This document shows positions 26,514 through 35,923 of a stretch of 64,000 nucleotides of DNA, piece by piece (within the stretch, counting starts at the first letter, position 1; each line of letters starts with the position of its first letter). This DNA is from Oscillospiraceae bacterium (lineage in GTDB: Bacteria; Bacillota; Clostridia; Oscillospirales; Ruminococcaceae). The translations under genes were made by a program, and so were the position numbers. Under the pieces are notes generated by a model, which was not told where the DNA came from, ran no database searches, and saw nothing but the letters and a program-made list of their open reading frames with translations. The stretch spans positions 29,608 to 93,607 of the forward strand of contig JAKSPK010000005.1 in assembly GCA_024404875.1 (NCBI GenBank), written 5' to 3'.

Positions 26514-27767
26514 ATGTTCAATAATCTGATTGATACGATCGGTTATGTGTCCCAGTGTGATCCCGAAGTCGGCGCTGCAATGCAGCAGGAGTTGGCACGG
26601 CAGAAGAGAAATCTGGAGCTGATCGCAAGCGAAAACATCGTCTCGCCGGCTGTTATGGCGGCAATGGGCTCTGTACTCACGAATAAGTATGCGGAGGGCT
26701 ACCCCGGCAAGCGCTATTACGGCGGATGTGAAGCAGTCGATATCGTTGAGTCGATCGCAATTGAGCGCGCAAAGCAGCTGTTTGGCGCAAAGTTCGCAAA
26801 TGTGCAGGCACACTCCGGCGCACAGGCAAATACGGCTGTCTATTTCGCACTGCTCCAGCCGGGCGACACTGTCCTCGGTATGAGTCTCGCACACGGCGGC
26901 CACCTGACTCACGGCTCGACCGTTAATCTTTCCGGTAAATATTTCAACTTCCTCTCCTACGGCGTCAACGACAACGGTGTGCTGGATTATGATGCCGTTG
27001 AGAAGCTGACGAAGGAGCATCATCCGAAGCTGATCGTTGCGGGTGCTTCGGCATATCCGCGCGCGATTGACTTCGCAAAGCTCGCTGAAATCGCACATAA
27101 CAATGGCGCAATGCTCATGGTTGATATGGCACACATTGCCGGTCTGGTCGCAGGCGGCCTGCATCAGTCTCCGGTTGGCTATGCTGATATCGTTACTACC
27201 ACTACGCACAAGACGCTTCGCGGTCCGCGCGGCGGTCTGATTTTGACCAATGACGAGGAGATTGCAAAGAAGATCAACAAGTCAATTTTCCCCGGCATTC
27301 AGGGTGGTCCGCTGATGCACGTCATCGCGGGCAAGGCTGTCTGCTTCGGCGAGGCACTGAAGCCGGAGTTTAAGGCTTATGCAAAGCAGATCGTTGACAA
27401 TGCGCAGGCACTTGCAAAGAGCTTGATCGCACGCGGTTTTGATCTCGTATCCGGCGGCACCGACAATCACCTGATGCTCGTCGATCTCCGCCCGGTTCAC
27501 ATCACCGGCAAGGAAATGGAGCATCGTCTGGATGAAGTCTATATCACAGTCAATAAGAATGCGATCCCGAACGATCCGGAGAAGCCGATGATTACAAGCG
27601 GCATCCGTGTAGGTACACCGGCGGTCACGACACGCGGCCTGCAAACAGAGGATATGGAAAAAATTGCGGAGTTCATGTATCTCACCGCGACACAGTTCGA
27701 GACAAAGGCAGACGAGATTCGTGCCGGCGTCAACGAGATCTGCAAAAAGTATCCGCTTTACGAATAA
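26514..27767 (+). CDS. glyA: Serine hydroxymethyltransferase
   Basis: 417 residues. PLP enzyme converting serine and tetrahydrofolate to glycine and methylene-THF. Motifs: [42 protein letters not shown] and the PLP-lysine in [14 protein letters not shown]. The ATG at 26514 has AAAGGA 9 nt upstream. With fhs in the same window it belongs to one-carbon metabolism. The next gene (antiporter) starts 75 bp later, after an imperfect hairpin (27789-27819), and may be partly cotranscribed. Confidence 0.98.
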   Translation: MFNNLIDTIGYVSQCDPEVGAAMQQELARQKRNLELIASENIVSPAVMAAMGSVLTNKYAEGYPGKRYYGGCEAVDIVESIAIERAKQLFGAKFANVQAHSGAQANTAVYFALLQPGDTVLGMSLAHGGHLTHGSTVNLSGKYFNFLSYGVNDNGVLDYDAVEKLTKEHHPKLIVAGASAYPRAIDFAKLAEIAHNNGAMLMVDMAHIAGLVAGGLHQSPVGYADIVTTTTHKTLRGPRGGLILTNDEEIAKKINKSIFPGIQGGPLMHVIAGKAVCFGEALKPEFKAYAKQIVDNAQALAKSLIARGFDLVSGGTDNHLMLVDLRPVHITGKEMEHRLDEVYITVNKNAIPNDPEKPMITSGIRVGTPAVTTRGLQTEDMEKIAEFMYLTATQFETKADEIRAGVNEICKKYPLYE

Positions 27768-27788
27768 TTCTGATTTGGTACGTTATTG

Positions 27789-27819
27789 CGAAAGCAGGGC
27801 ACGAGCTGTCCTGCTTTCG
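27789..27819 (+). terminator. Hairpin after glyA, weak terminator or attenuator
   Basis: CGAAAGCAGG (27789-27798) pairs perfectly with CCTGCTTTCG (27810-27819). No T run follows. Confidence 0.4.
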
Positions 27820-27842
27820 GTGTGTCTATGGGAGTGACAAAA

Positions 27843-29150
27843 ATGGACTTCAATGTGATGAACATACTAATGGATTGTGGCATTATTCTGCTTGCGACAA
27901 AGGCGATGGGCATGTTGACGCGCAAGATCGGTCTGCCGCAGGTTGTCGGCATGATTTTTGCCGGATTGCTGATCGGCCCGGCACTGTTCGTTCACAGCTC
28001 TTTCCCCGGCCTGATTCATCCGACTGTGCCGGAAATGAATGTATTAAAGAGCTTTTCGCAGATCGGAGTTGTGTTTATCCTGTTCTCAAGCGGACTGGAA
28101 ACGGATTTTCGCGAGATGAAGCGCAGCGGTGCTGCTGCAACGGTCATCGCGCTCGCGGGAGTATTCATCCCGATTCTGTTTGGTACGCTGACGACACTGA
28201 TGTTCATGGGGGGATTATCCGTCATCCATGATCACCAAAAACTTATGAATGCACTGTTTATCGGCTGCATTCTCTCTGCAACGAGCGTCGGCATCACGGT
28301 CGAAACTTTGCGCGAGTTGGGCAAGCTGAAAACGAAGATTGGTACAACGGTTCTCAGTGCCGCGATCATCGATGATGTGATCGGCATTGTCGTGCTGAGC
28401 ATCATCACTGGTCTCAACGGTGAGGGGAGTGTCTGGATGACATTGCTTCGCGTCGCCGGTTTCTTCCTGTTCACAGTCTGCATTGGCTATCTGATGCGCT
28501 TTGCTTTCAAGAAACTTGTCAAGGCCTATCCGCATAAGCGCAGAACAAGCATTTTTGCCTTTGCTGCCTGCTTTCTCTTCGCCTATGCAGCGGAGGAATT
28601 CTTCGATATCGCGGCAATCACCGGCGGCTACATGGCCGGCCTGATGCTCTCCGGTCTCGGTGACAGCAATTTCGTTGACCGCAAGGTTATCGTCTCCGGC
28701 TATATGTTCTTCACGCCGATGTTCTTTGCGTATATTGGCATAAGCGCGGATTTCAGCGCGTTCCGCTGGTCAAGTATGCTGTTCGTGCTGGTATTTGTTG
28801 CGGCGGGAATTCTCGGCAAGATTCTCGGCTGCGGAGCGGCAGCGCGGTGCTTCAAATATGACGGGCGGGAATCGTTGGCTGCGGGCTTCGGCATGATCGC
28901 GCGCGGCGAGGTTGCGCTGGCGGTCTATGCGACCGGCTCGGTTCTGATCGCGTCGCAGGGCGGTATTGATCCGCTTGTTGCGACGATCTTCCTCATTATC
29001 ATCAGCTCGATCCTCTGCCCGATTCTCCTGAAGCTGGTCTTCCGCGGCCACAAAGCGGCCGATCTCGAAGCAGCCGCTGATCACAAGGTTACGATCTCCT
29101 CGGAGGCACTGGAAAATGTGCATCATCATATTGAGGGTGGGGAAGAATAA
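27843..29150 (+). CDS. Cation:proton antiporter (CPA2 / Kef-type)
   Basis: 435 residues, about 12 membrane helices, no C-terminal RCK domain. CPA2 marks: KIGLPQVVGMIFAGLLIGP, ILFSSGLETDF, the ion-binding region AAIIDDVIGIVVLSII and GFGMIARGEVALAVYATGS. It would exchange Na+ or K+ for protons. The ATG at 27843 has GGAGTG about 6 nt upstream; in-frame upstream starts lack one. The short His-rich tail (NVHHHIEGGEE) is notable. Maf follows after 24 bp. Confidence 0.9.
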   Translation: MDFNVMNILMDCGIILLATKAMGMLTRKIGLPQVVGMIFAGLLIGPALFVHSSFPGLIHPTVPEMNVLKSFSQIGVVFILFSSGLETDFREMKRSGAAATVIALAGVFIPILFGTLTTLMFMGGLSVIHDHQKLMNALFIGCILSATSVGITVETLRELGKLKTKIGTTVLSAAIIDDVIGIVVLSIITGLNGEGSVWMTLLRVAGFFLFTVCIGYLMRFAFKKLVKAYPHKRRTSIFAFAACFLFAYAAEEFFDIAAITGGYMAGLMLSGLGDSNFVDRKVIVSGYMFFTPMFFAYIGISADFSAFRWSSMLFVLVFVAAGILGKILGCGAAARCFKYDGRESLAAGFGMIARGEVALAVYATGSVLIASQGGIDPLVATIFLIIISSILCPILLKLVFRGHKAADLEAAADHKVTISSEALENVHHHIEGGEE

Positions 29151-29174
29151 CGCCCGCCATTGGAGGCAAATTAT

Positions 29175-29741
29175 ATGGAACAGAAGCTGATCCTTGCGAG
29201 CGGCAGCCCGCGTCGGCAGGAACTGCTCGGTAAGTTGAATATCCCGTTTTCAGTGATCGTATCGGAGTGCGATGAGACGCTTCCGGAAGGCATTTCGGCG
29301 GAATCTGCAGCGGAGATCCTGGCGGTTCGGAAGGCTGCGGCAGTCGCAAAGCTGCATCCGGAGGCAGTCGTCATCGGTGCGGATACAACTGTGATTCTTG
29401 ATGATGAGATCCTCGGCAAGCCGGCCGATAAAGCGGACTGCAAGCGGATGCTGCATGCGCTGTCCGGGCGGATGCACAAGGTCATCACTGGCGTCGGCAT
29501 TTTCTGGCCGGGCGGCTCGCTGAGTTTCTGCGATGAGACATCTGTGCAGTTTTATCCGCTGACGGATGCAGAGATCGATGCCTACGCTGCTTCGGAAGAA
29601 CCCTACGACAAGGCTGGAGCTTACGGCATTCAAGGGCAGGGTGCGCTGCTGGTCGCGGGTATTCACGGGGATTATTACAATGTTATGGGGCTTCCAGTCG
29701 CGCGGCTGGCCAGACAGATCAGACAATTACGCCTGAGCTGA
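29175..29741 (+). CDS. maf: Maf family nucleotide pyrophosphatase
   Basis: 188 residues with the family start LILASGSPRRQELLGKL, the catalytic GADTTVILDDEILGKP and the late EPYDKAGAYGIQGQGA. Maf proteins hydrolyse dTTP, UTP or modified nucleotides as house-cleaning enzymes and influence septum formation. GGAGG precedes the ATG at 29175 by 8 nt. Confidence 0.95.
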   Translation: MEQKLILASGSPRRQELLGKLNIPFSVIVSECDETLPEGISAESAAEILAVRKAAAVAKLHPEAVVIGADTTVILDDEILGKPADKADCKRMLHALSGRMHKVITGVGIFWPGGSLSFCDETSVQFYPLTDAEIDAYAASEEPYDKAGAYGIQGQGALLVAGIHGDYYNVMGLPVARLARQIRQLRLS

Positions 29742-29760
29742 CGCATTCGCTGGGGGGCTT

Positions 29761-30477
29761 ATGCTGAGATTCTTTGGACGCGGTTCGGCATTCGCTGACA
29801 CGCAGAACTGCGCATTCTTTACTTCCGGCAGCGAGCTTGTGCTGCTCGACTGCCCGATGTCGGCATTTCACCGCTTGCGCAAGATTCAATTTCCGCAGAC
29901 GCAGATCACGGTTTTGGTAACGCATACGCACAGCGACCATATCGGCGGCGTTCCGATGCTCATTGCCTTTGCGCAGTTTGTCTGGAAGAAGCTGGTGACG
30001 GTGATTGCACCGGATGAGGCAGTGGCGGCCGATCTGAAATTCCTCATTCAACGGCTGGACGGCGGCGATCCGGATGCTTATACGCTCCTGACCGCTGACA
30101 ATGCCAAGAGGGAGTGGCTCTGTGGGGCAGTCCCGGTACGCCATGTTCCGGGACTGAACGGGCGCTGCTTCGGATACCGTCTGCGCATTGCGGGACAGGA
30201 TGTGGTCTATACCGGCGATACGGCGGAGCTGGAGCCGTTCCTGCCTTATCTGCATCGCGGCGCGTATCTCTATACAGAATGCTCTGCGCATGATACCGGC
30301 GTGCATCTTTTTGTAGACGATCTGCTGCCGAAGCTGCGTGAATTGAAGAACAGAGATGTGAAAATTTTTCTGATGCATCTGGATGATGAAAAGGCGATTC
30401 GCGAGAAAATCAAGGGAAGCGGCATCCGGTTCGTCAGGCTTTTTCGAACAGGTGACGGCAGTCTGACAACCGACTGA
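29761..30477 (+). CDS. Metallo-beta-lactamase-fold hydrolase
   Basis: 238 residues with the H-x-H-x-D-H metal motif in VTHTHSDHIGGVP and a later VYTGDTAELEPF (metal Asp). A final His lies in FLMHLDDE. It resembles RNase Z / YycJ-like hydrolases in layout but the substrate is unknown. Nineteen bp after maf, on the same strand, probably the same transcript. Confidence 0.85.
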   Translation: MLRFFGRGSAFADTQNCAFFTSGSELVLLDCPMSAFHRLRKIQFPQTQITVLVTHTHSDHIGGVPMLIAFAQFVWKKLVTVIAPDEAVAADLKFLIQRLDGGDPDAYTLLTADNAKREWLCGAVPVRHVPGLNGRCFGYRLRIAGQDVVYTGDTAELEPFLPYLHRGAYLYTECSAHDTGVHLFVDDLLPKLRELKNRDVKIFLMHLDDEKAIREKIKGSGIRFVRLFRTGDGSLTTD

Positions 30478-30535
30478 CGGTAGGATCGGTGAATGAGAAA
30501 AGTACTCTTTTTCCTTGCTTTTGAGACGCTGGGGC

Positions 30536-30564
30536 TTGACAGAATCCTAAAAATCCTGTAAAAT
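30536..30564 (+). promoter_or_regulatory. Promoter of prfB-rimM-trmD
   Basis: TTGACA (30536-30541), 17 bp, TAAAAT (30559-30564), 70 bp before prfB. Confidence 0.8.
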
Positions 30565-30634
30565 AGTATATGTAGAACTATGCGCGGAAGCCGACCGGCT
30601 TTCGCATAACGATACCGACCGAAAGGAACTTGAT

Positions 30635-31777
30635 ATGATACTACTGGACGATATCAAAAATCAGCTCGCCAATGCCCGCCCCGAAGTCAAGGAGCTGGGC
30701 GAAGTGCTGCAAATCGAACGCGCAAAGCACGATCTCGGAGATCTGCGCATTCAGATGGAATATGACGGCTTCTGGGACGATCACGAGAAGGCGCAGAAGA
30801 TCACACAGCGATGCAACACCCTCGAACGCAAGGTCGAGAACTTTGAACGCCTGCAGTCGCTGCTCGAAGATACAATCGAGCTGATTGAGCTTTCCCTTGA
30901 GGAGGGCGACGATTCCTCCAATGACGAGATCGTCAGGGATGCCGAGGAATTTATGGCAAAGCTGGAGGAGGAAAAGCTCAAATCGCTGCTGACCGGCGAA
31001 TATGACAACTCCAATGCGATCGTGACGCTGCACGCAGGCGCGGGCGGTACTGAGGCACAGGACTGGTCGCAGATGCTTTATCGGATGTATAACAAATATG
31101 CAGATCAGCACGGCTTTAAGGTCGATCTGCTCGACTGGCTCGACGGCGATGAGGCCGGGATCAAATCTGCATCGTTTATGGTCATCGGCGAGAATGCCTA
31201 CGGTTTCCTGAAATCCGAAGCGGGTGTTCACCGTCTGGTGCGCGTATCACCGTTCGATGCATCCGGCAGACGGCATACGTCGTTTGCGGCAGTTGAAGTC
31301 ATGCCGGAACTTTCCGATGATGTTGAGGTTGAGATCCGGCCGGAGGATATCGAAATGCAGGTTTACCGCTCCAGTGGTGCCGGCGGTCAGCACATCAACA
31401 AGACCAGTTCAGCGGTTCGTCTGAAGCATATTCCGACCGGCATCGTGGTCTCCTGCCAAACGCAGCGCTCGCAGTTCCAGAATAAGGATTACTGTATGAA
31501 AATGCTCCGCGCAAAGCTCGTTGAGATCAAGGAGCGCGAGCATCTGGAGAAGGTTTCCGATATCAAGGGTGACCAGCTCAAGATCGAGTGGGGCAGCCAG
31601 ATCCGATCCTATGTGTTTATGCCGTATACGCTTGTCAAGGATGTCCGCACGGGCTGTGAGACCGGCAATGTGCAGTCTGTTATGGATGGCGATCTGGATG
31701 CGTTTATCAATGCATATCTGAAAGCACTGTCGCACGGTACCCTCAAAGCCGGTGCCGCCGCAACGGACGAAGCATAA
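30635..31777 (+). CDS. prfB: Peptide chain release factor 2
   Basis: 380 residues. The catalytic GGQ lies in SGAGGQHINKTSSAVRL and the stop-codon-reading SPF in RVSPFDASGRRHTSF, which fixes it as RF2 (UGA/UAA) rather than RF1. The gene is continuous in one frame from ATG 30635; the programmed +1 frameshift found near codon 25 of many prfB genes is absent. AAAGGAA precedes the start by 9 nt. RimM and trmD follow. Confidence 0.97.
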   Translation: MILLDDIKNQLANARPEVKELGEVLQIERAKHDLGDLRIQMEYDGFWDDHEKAQKITQRCNTLERKVENFERLQSLLEDTIELIELSLEEGDDSSNDEIVRDAEEFMAKLEEEKLKSLLTGEYDNSNAIVTLHAGAGGTEAQDWSQMLYRMYNKYADQHGFKVDLLDWLDGDEAGIKSASFMVIGENAYGFLKSEAGVHRLVRVSPFDASGRRHTSFAAVEVMPELSDDVEVEIRPEDIEMQVYRSSGAGGQHINKTSSAVRLKHIPTGIVVSCQTQRSQFQNKDYCMKMLRAKLVEIKEREHLEKVSDIKGDQLKIEWGSQIRSYVFMPYTLVKDVRTGCETGNVQSVMDGDLDAFINAYLKALSHGTLKAGAAATDEA

Positions 31778-31846
31778 GTTAACCCGTAATATGTTTGCAG
31801 AGCCGACCTGACAAATTACGGTTTGTTTCACGAAACGGAGCAGAAT

Positions 31847-32362
31847 ATGAAAAAAAAGTTTTTGGAGATCGGCAAGATCGTCAATACGCACGGCCTCGGC
31901 GGTGTCGTGAAGATCATGCCGTGGTGTGACAGCGCGGAATTCCTTTGTGAATTTGAAACGCTCTACCGCGGCCGCGATCATGTCCCAATGCAGATCGAGC
32001 GCGCATCTGTGCAGAAGAATATGGCGCTGGTCAAGTTTGAAGGCATCGATACGCCGGAAGCTGCAAATGCGCTGCGCAATGCTGTGCTGTATATGGATCG
32101 CGATGATGTTGAGCTGGATGACGGCACTTATTTCATTCAGGATTTGCAGGGGATGCGCGTCGTGGATGCAGATGATGGCCGCGAATACGGCGTGCTGCAT
32201 GATGTGCTGCAAACCGGTGCGAATGATGTCTATGAGGTCGAGGCGCCCTCCGGCAAAATGCTGCTGGTGCCAGTGATTCCGGATGTTGTTCTGAAAATTG
32301 ATGACGAAACAAATACCATCACGATCCGGCCGCTGAAAGGATTGTTTGACGATGCTGATTGA
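31847..32362 (+). CDS. rimM: 16S rRNA processing protein RimM
   Basis: 171 residues. RimM N-terminal domain ([18 protein letters not shown]) and PRC-barrel ([18 protein letters not shown], ending [11 protein letters not shown]). It assists 30S head maturation. The ATG at 31847 has CGGAG 6 nt upstream. TrmD overlaps its end by 11 bp, the usual rimM-trmD coupling, but rpsP and a KH-domain gene are replaced here by prfB upstream. Confidence 0.95.
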   Translation: MKKKFLEIGKIVNTHGLGGVVKIMPWCDSAEFLCEFETLYRGRDHVPMQIERASVQKNMALVKFEGIDTPEAANALRNAVLYMDRDDVELDDGTYFIQDLQGMRVVDADDGREYGVLHDVLQTGANDVYEVEAPSGKMLLVPVIPDVVLKIDDETNTITIRPLKGLFDDAD

Positions 32363-33044
32363 GATCGCGACGCTCTTTCCGGAGATGTGCGAGGCGGTGC
32401 TGTCAGCCAGCATCATCGGCCGCGCACGCGCAAAGGGCGCTATTACCGTCAACTGTCACCAGATCCGCGATTACACAAAGAACAAGCACAACCGCGTGGA
32501 CGATTCGCCGTTCGGCGGCGGCATGGGTATGGTCATGCAGGCGCAGCCTGTCTACGACTGCTGGCAGGCCGTCAAGGCGCAGTCTGCGCTGCCGATGCAT
32601 ACAATATATCTTTCACCGAAGGGCGCCGTACTGACGCAGCAGCGCGTCAAAGAGCTTGCACAGATGCCGCGGCTCTTCCTGCTCTGCGGGCATTATGAGG
32701 GCGTGGATCAGCGTGTCATCGACCGTATTGTGGATGAGGAAATATCTATCGGCGACTATGTGCTGACGGGCGGCGAGCTGCCCGCGCTGGTGCTGACGGA
32801 CGCCGTTGCGCGGATGTGTGAGAATGTGCTGCCTGCTGCCGATGCCTACGAGGAGGAGAGCCACTATAACGGCCTTCTGGAATACCCACAGTATACTCGG
32901 CCGGAGGTATGGGAGGGCGAAGCCGTGCCGCCGGTGCTTCTCAGCGGACATCACAAAAACATTGCACAGTGGAGAGCTGAACAGAGTCAGGAGATCACCC
33001 GGATCCGCCGTCCGGATCTTTGGGCAAAATGGTCAAAGGAATGA
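32352..33044 (+). CDS. trmD: tRNA (guanine-37-N1)-methyltransferase
   Basis: 230 residues. SPOUT methyltransferase with [14 protein letters not shown], the knot segment [16 protein letters not shown] and [17 protein letters not shown]. It methylates G37 of tRNAs reading CNN codons to prevent frameshifting. The start overlaps rimM. The usual rplS is not downstream; instead there is a 430-bp gap with hairpins before the HPr gene. Confidence 0.97.
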   Translation: MLIEIATLFPEMCEAVLSASIIGRARAKGAITVNCHQIRDYTKNKHNRVDDSPFGGGMGMVMQAQPVYDCWQAVKAQSALPMHTIYLSPKGAVLTQQRVKELAQMPRLFLLCGHYEGVDQRVIDRIVDEEISIGDYVLTGGELPALVLTDAVARMCENVLPAADAYEEESHYNGLLEYPQYTRPEVWEGEAVPPVLLSGHHKNIAQWRAEQSQEITRIRRPDLWAKWSKE

Positions 33045-33062
33045 AGTCGACTCGCTCTTGTC

Positions 33063-33118
33063 AGTTTTAACAAATTGTTTTGTTGAAAACTAGGCACTCA
33101 TCCAATGGTTTTCAACAA
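33063..33118 (+). promoter_or_regulatory. Alternative hairpins after trmD (attenuator-like)
   Basis: AGTTTTAACAA (33063-33073) can pair with TTGTTGAAAAC (33080-33090), which can instead pair perfectly with GTTTTCAACAA (33108-33118). The two helices exclude each other. No long T run follows, so termination by itself is uncertain. Confidence 0.4.
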
Positions 33119-33221
33119 GATATTTTCGTGAAAATGTCCAAAGCAAACCTTATCAGTTTCCTCTGAATGTAGCATTGCGGAGAATTTTGCAGGAGTATCG
33201 GCTTTTTGTGAAGAAATACGA

Positions 33222-33250
33222 TTGACGAAATGCAAAAAAATCAGTATAAT
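33222..33250 (+). promoter_or_regulatory. Promoter of the HPr gene
   Basis: TTGACG (33222-33227), 17 bp, TATAAT (33245-33250). Confidence 0.8.
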
Positions 33251-33475
33251 GATAGTGTGATTCCGGTAACGGCGACAGGATACGGGATTTGAAATCGGAC
33301 ATAAGCAATATACATTTTGTATTAACGAGAAGGGAAATACGGAGTGTATTTGTGCGGCTGATCAGGCAGTACCGTGCAGGCAGCCGAAGCATAGGCCTCA
33401 GCGGCCGTCGAATGCCGGATCGGATCACAGGTTCCGTACGTTGGATTTTATGAATTCATAAAGGAGAGAAAGTGT

Positions 33476-33748
33476 ATGTGCATTAAAGATGTCATGGTTC
33501 AGAATCAGGTAGGACTGCACGCGCGTCCGGCTACCTTCTTTATCCAGAAGGCAAATGAGTTCCGCTCTGCAATTTGGATCGAGAAAGAGGAGCGTCGTGT
33601 CAACGCAAAGTCTCTGCTGGGTATTCTTTCGCTCGGTATTGTCGGCGGTACTGCAATTCGCATCATTGCTGACGGTACGGACGAGGATCAGGCAGTTGCT
33701 TCGCTCGTCGATCTGGTCGAGAGCGGATTCAGCGACGAGAATCGCTGA
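33476..33748 (+). CDS. ptsH: HPr-family phosphocarrier protein
   Basis: 90 residues. His15 in GLHARPA is the PEP-dependent phosphorylation site; Ser46 in NAKSLLGILSLG is the HPr-kinase site used in carbon catabolite control. Both are intact, so it is HPr rather than Crh. GGAGAG precedes the ATG by about 8 nt. It stands alone with its own promoter, a long leader and terminator, without ptsI, so it may serve regulation as much as sugar uptake. Confidence 0.93.
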   Translation: MCIKDVMVQNQVGLHARPATFFIQKANEFRSAIWIEKEERRVNAKSLLGILSLGIVGGTAIRIIADGTDEDQAVASLVDLVESGFSDENR

Positions 33749-33823
33749 GTGAATCCGGATCATTGCGATCAGCGTGGTTCCGGCCATAGTCAGCGCATCT
33801 GACTTGTTGTATGTCACCGAACA

Positions 33824-33860
33824 AAAAAGGGACGCTTCTGATGAAGCGCCCCGTTTTTTT
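33824..33860. terminator. Terminator between HPr and spoIVB
   Basis: AAAAAAGGGACGCTTC and GAAGCGCCCCGTTTTTTT form a stem with a TGAT loop and A/T tracts on both sides, serving both converging genes. Confidence 0.85.
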
Positions 33861-33904
33861 ATTCCCGATGCCGAGGAGCTGCGTCGGAGCCGCAGCCGCA
33901 CGGA

Positions 33905-35122
33905 CTACGCAGCGGCAGCGAGTGCTGCGGTCTGCGCAAACATATTCTCGGCAAAAATCCCGTAGCCGCGTGTGGGATCTTTGACAAAGACGTGCGTGAC
34001 AGCGCCGACGAGCCTGCCGTTTTGCAGGATCGGGCTGCCGCTCATGCCCTGCACGATGCCGCCGGCATAGCGCAGCAGGGCGGGATCTGTCACATGAATG
34101 ACAAGGTCGCGCTGAGAATTGTCATCGCTGCGGATTTCCTCGATCTCAGCGGTGAAAGCCTGCGGGACGGTTCCGTCGATCGTCGTATAGATCAGCGCCT
34201 CGCCGCAGGTTACATCCTGCCGGTAGCCGAGCGGCACCAGCATCTGTGACTGCGGCAGACGGTCAAGCAGCCCGAATACGCCGCAGTCGGTATTCGTCTG
34301 TAAGGTGCCGATTCGTCCGGCAGTATTGAATTTGCCGCGCAGCTCACCGGGTTTTCCGGCGCTGCCGGTGATGATATCGTTGACAGAGACCGCGATCACA
34401 TCGCCGGAACCGAGCGGGATCATCTCGCCAGTGTCGACATCGCAGACCGCATGACCGAGCCCTGCAAAGGCGATCATGCCGTTTGCGGCGGGCGTGAAAT
34501 AGGTGACGGTGCCGATGCCGGCGGTGCTGTCCCGTACCCACATACCGGTTTGCCAGCGCCGTGAGAGCGGCACATAAAGCGGTTGGATCTCTGCCGTATG
34601 CAGCAGCTCGCCGCGCCGGTAGGTGACTTTGACCGCAGAGCCGTCTGATTCGCTGACGGCGTTTTGCAGATCGGCGTTTGAGCCGACCGGCCTGCCGTTG
34701 ACCTGTAAAATGATGTCACCGACCTCCAGCCCCGCATCAGCCGCCGGACAGATCGATCCGTCTGCACCAGCAATGCCGCTGAGCGAGACGATCATCACGC
34801 CGTCCATGAGCATCCGGATGCCGAAGGGCTGCCCGCCGACATAGACGCTGACCGGTCCGAAGGTGGTGAGCGAGGCGGTCTTGACAGGGATCATCCCGAA
34901 AAGCCGCAGCTCAGCTGACTGCATGGGCGGAGCGGTATCCGCGATGCGGCGGACGGTGACGGGCAGGAGCGTCTGCACGGAGACGGCTTTGCCGGATTCT
35001 GCATAAAAATGGTCGGGGAGACTGGCTGCATAATAGCGTACGGTTCCGCAAAGACTCAGAATGAGCGCAGCAATGCAGAAAGCGCAGCGCGGCAGCCATT
35101 TGCTTTTTCCATATATTTTCAT
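33905..35122 (-). CDS. spoIVB: SpoIVB-type serine peptidase (family S55)
   Basis: 405 residues: N-terminal membrane anchor (CAFCIAALILSLCGTV), a PDZ domain (about 95-190, with AGLEVGDIILQVNGRPVGS) and an S55 peptidase domain with His in FAGLGHAVCDVDTG and the catalytic Ser in GMSGSPILQNGRLVGAVTHV. In spore formers it is made in the forespore and cleaves SpoIVFA to trigger sigma-K. The third of three close ATGs fits the GAGAGG site best. It stands alone; recN and spo0A, common neighbours, are not here. Confidence 0.92.
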   Translation of the reverse strand: MKIYGKSKWLPRCAFCIAALILSLCGTVRYYAASLPDHFYAESGKAVSVQTLLPVTVRRIADTAPPMQSAELRLFGMIPVKTASLTTFGPVSVYVGGQPFGIRMLMDGVMIVSLSGIAGADGSICPAADAGLEVGDIILQVNGRPVGSNADLQNAVSESDGSAVKVTYRRGELLHTAEIQPLYVPLSRRWQTGMWVRDSTAGIGTVTYFTPAANGMIAFAGLGHAVCDVDTGEMIPLGSGDVIAVSVNDIITGSAGKPGELRGKFNTAGRIGTLQTNTDCGVFGLLDRLPQSQMLVPLGYRQDVTCGEALIYTTIDGTVPQAFTAEIEEIRSDDNSQRDLVIHVTDPALLRYAGGIVQGMSGSPILQNGRLVGAVTHVFVKDPTRGYGIFAENMFAQTAALAAAA

Positions 35123-35270
35123 TTGCATCATCCTCTCTGCGGGCGCCGGATGATGCGTGGCACCCGCACAGAGAAAGTATATGCAGTTTTACGGCGGATT
35201 TTCGGACAAATATCAGACAATTTAATTGCCGTTCAGCCCCAGTCCGCAGTGGGATTGTCCGTTTATGGAT

Positions 35271-35771
35271 TCAGTATTCGATTCCTTTCCGTGCGATTTG
35301 TCCCTTCTGAAACGGATGTGCGATGCATTGAAACTCCGTGATATAGTCCGCACACTGTATGAATTGCTCAGCGCGTTTGTGACCGGTTACGATGATCTCG
35401 GTTTCCGGCAGGGCGAGCGCCTGTGAGACCAGCTCCGGATCGACTGCGTTTTTCTGTATGGCATCGCTGAGTTCATCCAGCACGAGCAGCTGATACTGTC
35501 CTGCGATCACACGGCGCAGATTCCGGTTATGCGAAAGGATGACGCGGGCGCGTTCGTCGTCGGTCATCTGACTGAAAAAGCGGATTTCTTCAAAATCACA
35601 GGCGAAAATGTCGATCCCGCAGCGCTGCAGCAGTGCGGTTTCGCCGCTCGTTCCGTTCTTGAGAAATTGTACTGCCGCACAGCGCAGACCGTTTCCGGCT
35701 GCACGGATGCAGGCACCGACGGCTGCGGAGGTTTTGCCCTTCCCGCTGCCGAAATAGTAATGGATCATCAT
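35271..35771 (-). CDS. Cob(I)yrinic acid a,c-diamide adenosyltransferase (CobO/BtuR family)
   Basis: 166 residues. P-loop FGSGKGKTSAAVGACIRA near the N-terminus, LLVLDELSDAI, and the family ending YITEFQCIAHPFQKGQIARKGIEY. It attaches the adenosyl group to reduced corrinoid. The start has GGCGGTGAT before ATGATG. Isolated from other cobalamin genes, so it may serve corrinoid salvage, for example for a methylmalonyl-CoA pathway linked with the decarboxylase near 7 kb; that link is speculative. Confidence 0.88.
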   Translation of the reverse strand: MMIHYYFGSGKGKTSAAVGACIRAAGNGLRCAAVQFLKNGTSGETALLQRCGIDIFACDFEEIRFFSQMTDDERARVILSHNRNLRRVIAGQYQLLVLDELSDAIQKNAVDPELVSQALALPETEIIVTGHKRAEQFIQCADYITEFQCIAHPFQKGQIARKGIEY

Positions 35772-35827
35772 ATCACCGCCTGACTGCAATATCATACCGT
35801 ATGCAGGTGTACCGCATCGTTTTTTCT

Positions 35828-35856
35828 ATTATAGCAAAAACAAAGTTTTTCGTCAA
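35828..35856 (-). promoter_or_regulatory. Promoter of the adenosyltransferase gene
   Basis: Minus strand TTGACG (complement of 35851-35856), 17 bp, TATAAT (complement of 35828-35833) with TGC extended -10. Confidence 0.75.
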
Positions 35857-35881
35857 CTCCGGATATGATTGTTCCATCAAT

Positions 35882-35919
35882 AAAAGCCGCATACCTTCAT
35901 TCAGAGGTATGCGGCTTTT
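35882..35919 (-). terminator. Terminator of the sigma/anti-sigma cluster
   Basis: Perfect 15-bp arms AAAAGCCGCATACCT and AGGTATGCGGCTTTT directly after the anti-sigma gene's stop. Confidence 0.85.
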
Positions 35920-35923
35920 GCGT

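Larger units (their letters stand above)
33045..33475. other. Intergenic region trmD / HPr
   Basis: Holds three complementary arms that can form alternative hairpins (33063-33118), the HPr promoter (33222-33250) and a leader of about 220 nt with a GCGGCTG...CAGCCG stem. No gene was found. Confidence 0.5.
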
